NCBI GenBank assembly: GCA_947177005.1
Contig: CAMWSZ010000001.1
Location: forward strand, 1 to 33,621
From: an uncultured Clostridia bacterium
GTDB taxonomy: Bacteria; Bacillota; Clostridia; Oscillospirales; Oscillospiraceae
DNA: 33,621 nt
Reading direction: 5' to 3'
Shown here: positions 8,263-17,201 of the stretch, one piece after another
How the letters are laid out: every line of letters begins with the position of its first letter
Position numbering within the stretch: position 1 is the stretch's first letter
Notes under the pieces: model-generated
Told to the model about the DNA's origin: nothing
Seen by the model: only the letters and a program-made list of their open reading frames with translations
The model's database searches: none
Program-made: the position numbers and the translations under genes

Positions 8263-8681
8263 GCGCAGATGTGGTGAGGGCTGTGTGGGAATGGATTAAT
8301 ACCTTCCCCTTTTTCCCGGAGAACGTCCAAATGGTCGAGACCGAGTTCCTCGGCCGCGGCGACTGCCTCAGCTTGTCCGTCGAAAACGCCCCCGTGATTG
8401 TTTCCCGGTTTATCAGCGGCGCGTTCACCGCGCAGCTCAAATTCGGCGTCAGGTTCCGCACCGCCCCCGGCTGCTCCCGGCAGAGAATCGACGCTATGAA
8501 ATTCCTCGACTGCCTCGCTGACTGGCTGCAAAATGGATTGCCTCCCTTGGGCAGTCAAATGCGGGCGCTGGCTGTCGAAAAATCCGCTCCCGTGATCCTG
8601 GAGGAGAGAGAGGAGAACGGTTCGGAAATCTATTTGGTCAGGTTTGTTCTGACCTATCAGGCACTGTCCCATTCCATTTAA
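8247..8681 (+). CDS. Minor capsid / tail completion protein
   Basis: 144 aa; ...ENVQMVETEFLGRGDCLSLSVENAPVIVSRFISG...; position before major tail protein. Confidence 0.6.
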   Translation: MCRTMSADVVRAVWEWINTFPFFPENVQMVETEFLGRGDCLSLSVENAPVIVSRFISGAFTAQLKFGVRFRTAPGCSRQRIDAMKFLDCLADWLQNGLPPLGSQMRALAVEKSAPVILEEREENGSEIYLVRFVLTYQALSHSI

Positions 8682-8711
8682 CACTTTATTTTTTGAAAGG
8701 ATTCTTTTGCT

Positions 8712-9200
8712 ATGTCTGAAAAAAGAAGCGCATTTTTACTCTTTATCAATACCAAACCCAATGACCCCGCCGGTAATTATGCCCTGGTCGGCGACGGCGT
8801 TACCGAGCTCTCTATCTCCTACAACGCCCAGACCAGCACCGAACAGTTCATCCATCAGGATTCCGCCAATACGGAGCTGACCGGTTATCAGCCCAACGCC
8901 CCCGTAACCGCGCAGGTCGTGAAGGATGACCCCGCCTTCGAGTTCATTAACCAAATGCGGAAAAATCTGCCCATCGGCAGCGATGCCCATACCGATATCG
9001 TTATGACCGATATCTTTGAGGGGGATTCTGACGGCGCTTTCCCCGCCTCCAAACAGCCCGTCTCTATCCAGATCGACAGCTACGGCGGCGCCGCCGCTGA
9101 CCCACTCTCCATCGGCTATACCATTAACTGGCGCGGCGAGGGCGTCCAGGGCACCTTTAACCCCGATTCCAGAACCTTCTCCCAGGGGGTGACCGTATGA
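8712..9200 (+). CDS. Major tail (tube) protein
   Basis: 162 aa; ...KRSAFLLFINTKPNDPAGNYALVGDGVTELSISYNAQTSTEQFIHQDSANTELTGYQP...; strong RBS; position. Confidence 0.78.
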   Translation: MSEKRSAFLLFINTKPNDPAGNYALVGDGVTELSISYNAQTSTEQFIHQDSANTELTGYQPNAPVTAQVVKDDPAFEFINQMRKNLPIGSDAHTDIVMTDIFEGDSDGAFPASKQPVSIQIDSYGGAAADPLSIGYTINWRGEGVQGTFNPDSRTFSQGVTV

Positions 9201-9625
9201 GCGGTATCCGTGTCGCCGCAGCGGTCAAAAATATCGAGGTCAACGACAACGGCGACTTTATTACCCTCAATTTCAGCGACAACAGCCTCCCGGACCGCTT
9301 CTTTCATATGCTGGAACGAGTCCAGAACCGCGCCGAGTCGGTCCGCCCCAAAGAACGCGAGATCCGTGAACAGTTCGACGAGAATGATGAGGAACGTGTC
9401 AAAGCCCTCGCCGCCCTCTACCGCGAACTCCATGAGGGCATTATGCAGGAGGTTGATGCCCTGCTGGGGCCCGATACCTGTAAAAAAGTCTTCGGCAATA
9501 TCGTCCCCGGTATCGAACTCTTCGATGACTTCTTCTGCCAGCTGATCCCCTATTTCGAGGAGTACAGCAGGGATAGAGCCCAAAAACTCAGTAAGTACAG
9601 CCCTGACCGGACCGGCAATGTTTAA
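9197..9625 (+). CDS. Tail assembly chaperone-like protein (DUF6673-like)
   Basis: 142 aa following major tail protein, upstream of Gp15-like protein. Confidence 0.6.
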   Translation: MSGIRVAAAVKNIEVNDNGDFITLNFSDNSLPDRFFHMLERVQNRAESVRPKEREIREQFDENDEERVKALAALYRELHEGIMQEVDALLGPDTCKKVFGNIVPGIELFDDFFCQLIPYFEEYSRDRAQKLSKYSPDRTGNV

Positions 9626-10163
9626 CCCCCTCCTCGACCGCCTCCCGGACAACTACAACGGCTGGCTGATTCGCTCCGATTTCCGGATTGGCGTCCAGAT
9701 TCAGCTCTGTATCGCCGACCCCGAACTCTCCGACAGCGATAAAACCGCTGTTGCCCTGTCCCTCCTCTTCGGCAGAGGTATGCCCGATTTCCAGACCGCC
9801 GTCGAGGGCCTGCACTGGTTCCTCGCCTGCGGAAATCCTCTCCCTGCCGAAAAATCCCAGGAGCCTGCGCTCTATTCCTTTGAAACCGATGCCGCCAGAA
9901 TCGTATCCGCTTTTCAAAAGGTCTTTCACCGCGATATCAGCCGCGAACGTATCCATTGGTTCGAGTTCGTTCCCATGCTCGCCGACCTCAGCGGCACCGC
10001 CTTCTCCAGCGTCATCGATATCCGTTCTACCAGCCCCGATGAGGTCTCGGATAAAAAACGTGCCGAATTCTTGAGAATGAAACGCAGATTCGCCCTCGCT
10101 GATCAGTTCTCTCAGGAGGAATTGGACGTCATCAACGACGTGCTCCGGAGAGTCAAACAATAG
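9618..10163 (+). CDS. Bacteriophage Gp15-family protein
   Basis: MFNPLLDRLPDNYNGWLIRSDFRIGVQIQLCIADPELSDSDKTAVALSLLFG, Gp15 family signature. Confidence 0.8.
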   Translation: MFNPLLDRLPDNYNGWLIRSDFRIGVQIQLCIADPELSDSDKTAVALSLLFGRGMPDFQTAVEGLHWFLACGNPLPAEKSQEPALYSFETDAARIVSAFQKVFHRDISRERIHWFEFVPMLADLSGTAFSSVIDIRSTSPDEVSDKKRAEFLRMKRRFALADQFSQEELDVINDVLRRVKQ

Positions 10164-10174
10164 CTCCTGCGCTT

Positions 10175-10217
10175 AGAGACAGCGGATTCAACTTCCCTGT
10201 TTTTCTCCGCTGTCTCT
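10175..10217 (+). promoter_or_regulatory. Strong hairpin upstream of tape-measure gene (attenuator or mRNA stabiliser)
   Basis: AGAGACAGCGGA (10175-10186) / TCCGCTGTCTCT (10206-10217), perfect 12-bp stem, 19-nt loop. Confidence 0.6.
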
Positions 10218-10256
10218 TTCATGCCTTGTCATTTACTGAGATTTTTTTGTTTGGAG

Positions 10257-13200
10257 GTGAGATGTATCGCTCTTGGTTATGACGGCGTAATCAAAGTCGA
10301 TAAACTCGTGAACAGCAGCGAGTTCTCTAAAAATTTGAAAAAAATGTCCGCTGATCTCGATAAACAGGTCGCTAATATGGAAAAACGCCTGGACGACCTG
10401 CGCAAAAAACGCGATGAGGCCCTCAGCGCCGCTTCCGTTAAAAACAGCAGGTTCGATGCGGAACTGGATAAGCTCAATGCTCTCCAGAAGGAACTGGCTT
10501 CCCTGAAAAATATCGCCGGAAATGTCAAAATCTCCGCTCCCGTCAGAGACGATGCCGCCGCCGCGGTCCCTAAAACTGAGGCGGAATTGGAATTGCAGAA
10601 AGTCTCCGTGCAGAACCTGCGCGAAGAATATGAACGGGTCGCGGAGAGCGTCGAAAAATATGACGCCGAAATCTCCGCGGTCCAGGCCGAACTGGAGTCC
10701 CAGCGGGTTCTCGCCCAGCAGTACACCGCGGAGCTCGCCGCCGCTCAGACCGAATTGCTCAGCCTCGGCGATTCCGCGGAGATCGGGAACCAAAGAATCG
10801 TCGATCTCAGCCATACCCTCGCTGATTTGAAAAAACGGCAGGAAACCCTTGAAAATGCTGGCCTGGGTCTCGGATTTCAGGAGTATGACGATAATGTCAG
10901 ACAAATCAATGCCATTACCGCGGAGCTCAAAGCTTATCAGAATTCTTTGAATCATGCCGGTACGGACACTAGTAAATTAATGGATACCCTCCGGAAAATC
11001 GGAGACGGCACAAATCTTGATCTCTCTCTTGCCGCCGAGAGCTGGTCCGGCGGTCTGGCAGAGTTGAAGGAGAGCCTGCAAAATGCCGCGGAGGCTGTCG
11101 GAGACGCCTGGAATCTTACCATCGAGAACATCAAACAAAAGGCCGCCAGCGCTCAAAAAGCTTTTGCCAATCTGCTGTATACTGCCGCTGCCGCCGGAAA
11201 AAATTTGCTGGCTGCCGCCGCCAGTGCGGTCCCTGTAATCAGCCGCCTGAGCGGTCTGGAGCAGATCTCCTGGTCCCTCTCCGCGTCGCTGAAACACTTG
11301 GGTAATGCACTGCGCCAGTCCCTTATGAATGTATCTGTCGGAAACGGTATCGCGCTCATCAGACAGGAAATGTCCGCTTACCTGGCCGTCGATCAGCAGT
11401 TTGTCAGCGCGCTGGCCAGAATGCGCGGCGTCTTGCTTACCGCGTTCCAGCCAATCTATGAAGCGGTGCTGCCCGCCCTGGTCTCCTTAATCAATTTCGC
11501 CGCCAGCGCAATCGCCGCCGTGTCGCAGTTTACCGCCGCGCTGTTCGGTACGTCCGCAAAAAAAGCCCAGAGTAATGCCGCCGCTCTCTATCAGCAGGCT
11601 CATGCCCTCAATGCCGTCGGCTCCGCCGCGAAAAAAGCCCAGCTCGCTGTCGCTCCCTTCGATGAGTTCAATATCCTTAACTTCCATGAGTCCGGCGGTT
11701 CTGGCGGCGCTGGCGGTTTCGATATGCCGGATTTCTCCTACGATTATGACGCCCCTCAGTTCGATTCCTGGGGCGAAGCCTTCAGCGCCTTCCTGGATAA
11801 GCTCCTCGACGGTATCCCTAAACTCGAAAACGCATTTAAAAAGTTCGCAGACTGGCTTAACGATTTCTCCCGGAAACTTTATGATATGTTCACCTTCCCC
11901 GGAGTCCTGGAAAAGGTCGAACGCCTGGGACGTGATCTGGCCGGGGCCTTTAATAAACTGGTCAACTGGATCGACTGGAATCAGTTGGGCAAAGCCTTGG
12001 GTGCCGGCTTGAACCTCGCCCTCCAATTCCTTACAGAGCTGATCTATGGCTTCGATTGGTTGAATCTGGGCAAAAAACTCGCCGCGTTCGTCAACGGCCT
12101 GCTCGCTGAAATCGACTGGTTCGACTTCGGCAGGCTGCTTTGGGCCGGTTTCAAAACCGCCTTGGAAACCTTCGCCGGGTTCATCCTTGGTCTGGATATG
12201 CCCCTCCTCGCACATGCCGCCAGCAGTACCATGCTCGGCTTCTTCTCCGAAATGCTCAGCACTATCCAGCGTATCCCCTGGTCACAGATCGGTTCCCAAA
12301 TCGCTGTCTTTTTCAACAATATCCAATGGTTCGATATCATTACCGCTGTGCTCGCCGCTGCCTCCGCTGCCTTTTCCGCCCTGTTCGAAATGCTGCGGGC
12401 TTTTGTGAATACCCTCCAGTGGCATGACATCGCTGTGCAGATCTACTCCGCTGTCAATCAATCCATCGGTTCCGTTGACTGGTTCAGTATCGGTCAAACG
12501 CTGGGCAACGCTTTTATTCAGGCCGTGACCTTTTTGCGCGAGATTATCGCCGGTATCGACTGGTATCAGATCGGCGCCGACGTGGGCAGATTCTTAACCG
12601 GTATTGATTGGGTAGGGGCAATGGGCGCTCTGGCTCAGATCATCGCCGCCGGTATCGGTGCCGCTATTCAGGCCGCTCGGGGGTTCCTGGATACCGTCGC
12701 CCCCCATATTCAGGATATTGCTCACGGAATCGCTGAGAAAATTAATGAGTTCTTCCGCTCCGTAGACTGGGCCGCCGTTGGGCAGGTCATCAGCAGCGGC
12801 CTCGAACTGGCTCTGGATTTCGCCCTGGAATTTATGCGCTCCGTCGATTGGAACGCTATCGGTTCCGCTATCGTTACCCTGCTGGAAAATATCGACTGGC
12901 CTTCCCTCCTTTCCAAATGGAGTGAATTGGTCGGGGAGGCCATGACCGCCCGGCTTGCCGCCATCAATCTCGACGGAATCGTTGATGCCGGCAGAAATAT
13001 CGTTGAGGGCCTGCTGCAAGGCATCCTGGATAAAATCGCTTCCGTTGAGTCCTGGCTTAAAGAAAATCTGGTGGACCCCATTGTCAACGGCGTTAAGGAA
13101 CTGCTGGGTATCCATTCCCCCTCTACCGTCTTCGCCGAAATCGGGCAGAACCTCGTCGCCGGTTTATTGCAGGGTATCTCAGAATCCTGGTCCAGTATTG

Positions 13201-14045
13201 TCGGGTTCTTTTCCGAAAAGCTCGAGGGTATCCGTACATCTGTTACCACTACCTGGGAGAATATCAGATCCGCCTCTGCTTCCGCCTGGGAGGCTATCAA
13301 AAATGCCGTCGGCTCCGTCTGGGTTAATTTGCAGTGCTCCGCCGCCGCCGTGTTCTCCGCAATCCAAAACTCCGCCGCCTCTGCCTGGAGCTTTATTGCA
13401 TCCGATTCCGCAGAAAAATGGGAGCAGATTCGTAACGGTATCTCCGATAAAATCAATGCCCTCATATCCAAAGTCTCTGAGGGCTTCTCCCAAATCAAAA
13501 CCGATATCACCGGAAAAATTTCCGGGGCTATCGAGGAGCTGAAAAACAAAGACTGGATCTCCATCGGCACCAATATCGTGGACGGAATCCTTACCGGCCT
13601 GCGCAGTATCTTTAATCAATTGTCCGGCTGGGCCTCTAAGGTCTGGAGCTCTATTACCAGCTCCTTCTCCAACAGCAATGCCCGCGCTTCCGTCGCTTCC
13701 TCCAGCAGCAAAAGCACCAGAAATTCTGTCGCCGCCTACAGTCTCGCGGCGGATTTGCCCGGTCTCCAGTCCGTCCGGCTGCCTAAACTCGCCAACGGCG
13801 CCGTCATCCCTCCCAACCAGCAGTTCGCCGCAATCCTCGGCGACCAGAGAAGAGGCGTTAATATCGAGGCACCGCTGGCTACTATCGAAAAGGCTGTCGA
13901 AAACGTTCTCATGCGCGGCGGCTTCGGCGGCGATATCCATGTCACGGTCGAGAGCGTCCTGGACGGTAAAGTCGTCGCCAGAAATACCGTCAGACATATC
14001 AATGATATGACCGCGTCCGCCGGGAAACCAGTACTCCTGTTTTAG
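10257..14045 (+). CDS. Tail tape measure protein
   Basis: About 1260 aa; N-terminal coiled coil, hydrophobic central segment, repeated (I/V)DW-x-x-(I/L)G motifs. Start uncertain: GTG at 10257 is in frame, track start is 10221. Confidence 0.9.
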   Translation: MRCIALGYDGVIKVDKLVNSSEFSKNLKKMSADLDKQVANMEKRLDDLRKKRDEALSAASVKNSRFDAELDKLNALQKELASLKNIAGNVKISAPVRDDAAAAVPKTEAELELQKVSVQNLREEYERVAESVEKYDAEISAVQAELESQRVLAQQYTAELAAAQTELLSLGDSAEIGNQRIVDLSHTLADLKKRQETLENAGLGLGFQEYDDNVRQINAITAELKAYQNSLNHAGTDTSKLMDTLRKIGDGTNLDLSLAAESWSGGLAELKESLQNAAEAVGDAWNLTIENIKQKAASAQKAFANLLYTAAAAGKNLLAAAASAVPVISRLSGLEQISWSLSASLKHLGNALRQSLMNVSVGNGIALIRQEMSAYLAVDQQFVSALARMRGVLLTAFQPIYEAVLPALVSLINFAASAIAAVSQFTAALFGTSAKKAQSNAAALYQQAHALNAVGSAAKKAQLAVAPFDEFNILNFHESGGSGGAGGFDMPDFSYDYDAPQFDSWGEAFSAFLDKLLDGIPKLENAFKKFADWLNDFSRKLYDMFTFPGVLEKVERLGRDLAGAFNKLVNWIDWNQLGKALGAGLNLALQFLTELIYGFDWLNLGKKLAAFVNGLLAEIDWFDFGRLLWAGFKTALETFAGFILGLDMPLLAHAASSTMLGFFSEMLSTIQRIPWSQIGSQIAVFFNNIQWFDIITAVLAAASAAFSALFEMLRAFVNTLQWHDIAVQIYSAVNQSIGSVDWFSIGQTLGNAFIQAVTFLREIIAGIDWYQIGADVGRFLTGIDWVGAMGALAQIIAAGIGAAIQAARGFLDTVAPHIQDIAHGIAEKINEFFRSVDWAAVGQVISSGLELALDFALEFMRSVDWNAIGSAIVTLLENIDWPSLLSKWSELVGEAMTARLAAINLDGIVDAGRNIVEGLLQGILDKIASVESWLKENLVDPIVNGVKELLGIHSPSTVFAEIGQNLVAGLLQGISESWSSIVGFFSEKLEGIRTSVTTTWENIRSASASAWEAIKNAVGSVWVNLQCSAAAVFSAIQNSAASAWSFIASDSAEKWEQIRNGISDKINALISKVSEGFSQIKTDITGKISGAIEELKNKDWISIGTNIVDGILTGLRSIFNQLSGWASKVWSSITSSFSNSNARASVASSSSKSTRNSVAAYSLAADLPGLQSVRLPKLANGAVIPPNQQFAAILGDQRRGVNIEAPLATIEKAVENVLMRGGFGGDIHVTVESVLDGKVVARNTVRHINDMTASAGKPVLLF

Positions 14046-14047
14046 AG

Positions 14048-14425
14048 GTGTCGTTTATGATGAAAAATGTTTTGGTCCTGGAGGGAAACGTCAATGTGAC
14101 CCCCTTTATTAAAGCCAGAGGCTATACCTGGACAAAAAATGCCCTCCACAGCGATAAAACCGGCAGAACTAAGGACGGTAAAGCTCGCGTTGACAAGATT
14201 GCCGATAAGCTTACACTGTCCTATGAGCTGGGTGAAACGCCCGTAGAAGCACTGGCCGCAATGGAAGCAGTGCTGATGCAGCAGACTTTTCACGCCTCCG
14301 GCTATGGCGTCACCGGCAGCTTCAGCAAGGAGTTCTACTGCTCCTCCTTCGCACCAAAAGCCGCTGTCATTACTGACGGCCATGAGGTCTGGGAAAGCGT
14401 CTCCTTTACCATGATCGAGGTGTAG
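14048..14425 (+). CDS. Tail protein, DUF6711-like
   Basis: 125 aa between tape measure and baseplate/hub gene; NVNVTPFIKARGYTWTKNALHSDKTGRTKDGKARVDKI. Confidence 0.6.
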   Translation: MSFMMKNVLVLEGNVNVTPFIKARGYTWTKNALHSDKTGRTKDGKARVDKIADKLTLSYELGETPVEALAAMEAVLMQQTFHASGYGVTGSFSKEFYCSSFAPKAAVITDGHEVWESVSFTMIEV

Positions 14426-14427
14426 CT

Positions 14428-15099
14428 ATGGCCCAGACAACCAGCCAATTGTGGAAAAACCTGTGGAATACGAAAGGCACGCGGCAGGAGTTCGCGTTCG
14501 ATATCAACGGCGTCTGGTACGGCCCGGAGTCGGAGGTGGAGCACTCCGTGGACAGCGGGCTCTTTGAGAAATTCAGCATCGGCAACGCCGCTACCGCTAA
14601 ACTCACGCTTAAGCTCTATGCCGATTCCGTCCCCCGCGCCGCCACCATTAAACGCTTTGTCCGGCTGCGTAACAAAAATCAGGTCTCCGAATGGCTCCCG
14701 AAAGGCGTGTTCTTCACCAACCGCCGCAGCGAAGAGGACGGCCTCTGGACAGTGGAGGCGTTCGACGCCATGCGAAAGGCCGAACAGCGCTGGGAACCAC
14801 AGCAGAACCTCGTATTCCCTATGAACATGCATACCGCCTCCCTGGCTCTGGCACAGGCCATCGGTACATCTCTGGACAGCCGCTCTGTGCTGAACCCCGC
14901 CTTCACTATCGATTACCCCGCGGATTACACCATTCGTGACGAACTGCGCTTTATCGCTGCCGCACACGGCGGAAACTGGATCGTTACCGGACGCGGTGAG
15001 CTGCTGCTGGTGCCCCTGCAATCACTCCTCGAAACCAATCATCTGGTCTCGGAATATGGCGATGCTATCGTGTTTGGAGGTGTCAGAATCCTTGTCTGA
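14428..15099 (+). CDS. Tail hub/baseplate protein, N-terminal part
   Basis: 223 aa; ...EWLPKGVFFTNRRSEEDGLWTVEAFDAMRKAEQ... ; ends ...GDAIVFGGVRILV* where the downstream gene continues in the +1 frame. Confidence 0.75.
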   Translation: MAQTTSQLWKNLWNTKGTRQEFAFDINGVWYGPESEVEHSVDSGLFEKFSIGNAATAKLTLKLYADSVPRAATIKRFVRLRNKNQVSEWLPKGVFFTNRRSEEDGLWTVEAFDAMRKAEQRWEPQQNLVFPMNMHTASLALAQAIGTSLDSRSVLNPAFTIDYPADYTIRDELRFIAAAHGGNWIVTGRGELLLVPLQSLLETNHLVSEYGDAIVFGGVRILV

Positions 15100-16660
15100 A
15101 AAATTCTTTGTCGGTCTGGATTTGACCGGGTTTGAAAATAACGGCGCTCAGCGTGCCGTGAGCCGCGTTACGCTGGTAATCGACGGGGAACATGTCTGTA
15201 CCGCCGGGGATGACTCCGGTATGGAACTGATTGCCGACTGCCCCCACGCTACCCAAGAAATCGCCGGCTTTGTGTTGGAACAGGTCAAATACGGTCAGTA
15301 TAAAATGTACAGCGCCTCAGATGTCAATATTGATCCCGCCTTTGAGCTGGGCGACGCCATCACAGCCGCCGGTCTGTACTCCGTGATCGCCCGTATCGCC
15401 GACGACGGCAGCGGTTTCCCCAGCGTGTCGGCCCCCGGTCAGGAGGAGCTGGAGGATGAGTTCCCTTCCGGCGGCCCGCTCACTCAGGAGTTTAATCGTA
15501 AATTTGCCCAAACACGGTCCCTGATTACCAAAACCGCCTCTGAAATCCGTCTGGAGGTGGAACGGGTCACAGGCGACGTGCAGGAACTGTCGGCCTCTAT
15601 TACCATCCAACTGGGGAAAATCACCAGCGACGTCCACGACCTGGACGGAAATTTTTCCAGAATCCAACAGGATATTAAAGGAATCAGCGCTACGGTCAGC
15701 GACGTGCAGACCGGTCTTGGCCAAACTCTGCGGCTTGGTGCGGACGGCGTGTCAATCGTTAACGCTAAAGGCTCAAAGCTGTTGATCGACGGCGGCCAGA
15801 TCAACGCCGAAACGCTGAATCTGTCGGGTCACATCTCCTTCTCGGATTTGGATAAAACCGCGCAGGACAAAATCAGCAGCGCCTCCGCAAACGCCCAGAA
15901 CGCCATTACTGCCGCCAACAGCGCCAAAGACACAGTAGACGGATGGTCCTACAACGGTACTACCTACATCGACGGCGCAATGATCGCTTCCGACACCATT
16001 GCCGCCTCCAAACTGAAAGGCGGTTCGGTGGAGATCCTTGACCCCAGCGGAAACGTCACGGGCGTTATGAAGGTCGAATTCCCTAATTTCGCGGCCCGAA
16101 ATGTGGGCATTACCAGCGGTAATATCTTCCTGACCGCCGAAAACGGGTACATCTCTCTCGTCTCGGACGGGAAAACCAATGCAGGTATCACCTTGATGGG
16201 CTCCAATACCGCCGGTGTACAGCCCTCTGTGCTGGTGGCGGGAGACGTGGTGCCCAACAGCGGGACCTTCAATATCGGACGCAGTACCGCGTCCGAACGC
16301 TGGAATAATATCTTTCTCAACAATAACCCTACCGTTACATCTGACCTGCGGTGCAAAAAAAACCTCCGATATGATCTGGAACAGTATGATCCGTTTTTCG
16401 ATGCCCTCCGGCCTGCCGCCTACACGGTGAGGGAGACCCAAGATGTAAAAGTCAATCTGGGGCTCGGTGCGCAGGACGTGGAAAAAGCGCTGCTCGATAC
16501 GGGACTTTCTCCGGATGATTTTGCAGGACTGGTTTTGCCGGAATCAAAAGACGGTTTTTATGCGCTGCGGTATGAACAACTGCTCCCCCTCTGCATCCGG
16601 CAGATTCAGCAGTTGAAAAAACGGGTGTCAGTCCTCGAAAAGGAGGTGGAACATGGCTGA
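15092..16660 (+). CDS. Tail hub/tail-tip protein C-terminal part with S74-type intramolecular chaperone
   Basis: TTG at 15092 preceded by GGAGGT; C-terminus TSDLRCKKNLRYDLEQYDPFFDALRPAAYTVRE...YALRYEQLLPLCIRQIQQLKKRVSVLEKE is a peptidase S74/endosialidase chaperone domain. Track start at 14936 judged artefactual. Confidence 0.8.
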   Translation: MSEKFFVGLDLTGFENNGAQRAVSRVTLVIDGEHVCTAGDDSGMELIADCPHATQEIAGFVLEQVKYGQYKMYSASDVNIDPAFELGDAITAAGLYSVIARIADDGSGFPSVSAPGQEELEDEFPSGGPLTQEFNRKFAQTRSLITKTASEIRLEVERVTGDVQELSASITIQLGKITSDVHDLDGNFSRIQQDIKGISATVSDVQTGLGQTLRLGADGVSIVNAKGSKLLIDGGQINAETLNLSGHISFSDLDKTAQDKISSASANAQNAITAANSAKDTVDGWSYNGTTYIDGAMIASDTIAASKLKGGSVEILDPSGNVTGVMKVEFPNFAARNVGITSGNIFLTAENGYISLVSDGKTNAGITLMGSNTAGVQPSVLVAGDVVPNSGTFNIGRSTASERWNNIFLNNNPTVTSDLRCKKNLRYDLEQYDPFFDALRPAAYTVRETQDVKVNLGLGAQDVEKALLDTGLSPDDFAGLVLPESKDGFYALRYEQLLPLCIRQIQQLKKRVSVLEKEVEHG

Positions 16661-17201
16661 CAAAAAAATCGGTGAACTGCCTGCCGCTCCGTCCGTTTAC
16701 GACGACTCACTTTTCGTCGTGGAACAGCAGGGACAGGCCGTGAAGGCCACCGGCAGACAGTGGAAGAGCTTCGCACAGCAGGCGGTCCAGTCGCAGACCG
16801 ACGCCGCCCAGACCGCCGCAAAAAAAGCGGAAGACGCGCAGAATGCCATTGAAAATATGACCGTCAGAGCCAATGCTCTGCCGTCCGGCAGTGCGGCGTC
16901 CGTGCAGAAAACTACGTCAGGCGGCGTGGTCAATCTCACCTTCGGCCTCCCCAGAGGTGAGAAGGGCGACAGGGGCGCGGACGGTAATGATGGACTCCCC
17001 GGCGAAAAAGGGGACAAAGGCGATAAGGGCGACAAGGGGGAGAAAGGTGACGACGGTGCGCCCGGCCAGCTCCTGTATGCCGTATTCTGCTTGGACGTAT
17101 CAGACGGAAATCTCTATATGGTCACGGATGAACGCTATTCCGGACCGCTTTTCCGGCTGAATCAATCTGATTTGGAGGTGGTCCTGAACTATGAAGGTTA
17201 G
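16653..17201 (+). CDS. Collagen-like tail fibre protein
   Basis: Gly-X-Y run GEKGDRGADGNDGLPGEKGDKGDKGDKGEKGDDGAPG. Confidence 0.87.
   Translation: MADKKIGELPAAPSVYDDSLFVVEQQGQAVKATGRQWKSFAQQAVQSQTDAAQTAAKKAEDAQNAIENMTVRANALPSGSAASVQKTTSGGVVNLTFGLPRGEKGDRGADGNDGLPGEKGDKGDKGDKGEKGDDGAPGQLLYAVFCLDVSDGNLYMVTDERYSGPLFRLNQSDLEVVLNYEG

Noticed and set aside
9618-9625. Possible programmed frameshift between the 9197-9625 and 9618-10163 genes, as in lambda G/GT
   Set aside because: The second gene has its own ATG and a complete Gp15-type N-terminus, and no slippery heptamer is evident at the overlap.
12722-13997. Long minus-strand ORFs antisense to the tape measure gene
   Set aside because: Shadow ORFs of the repetitive, biased tape measure coding sequence.
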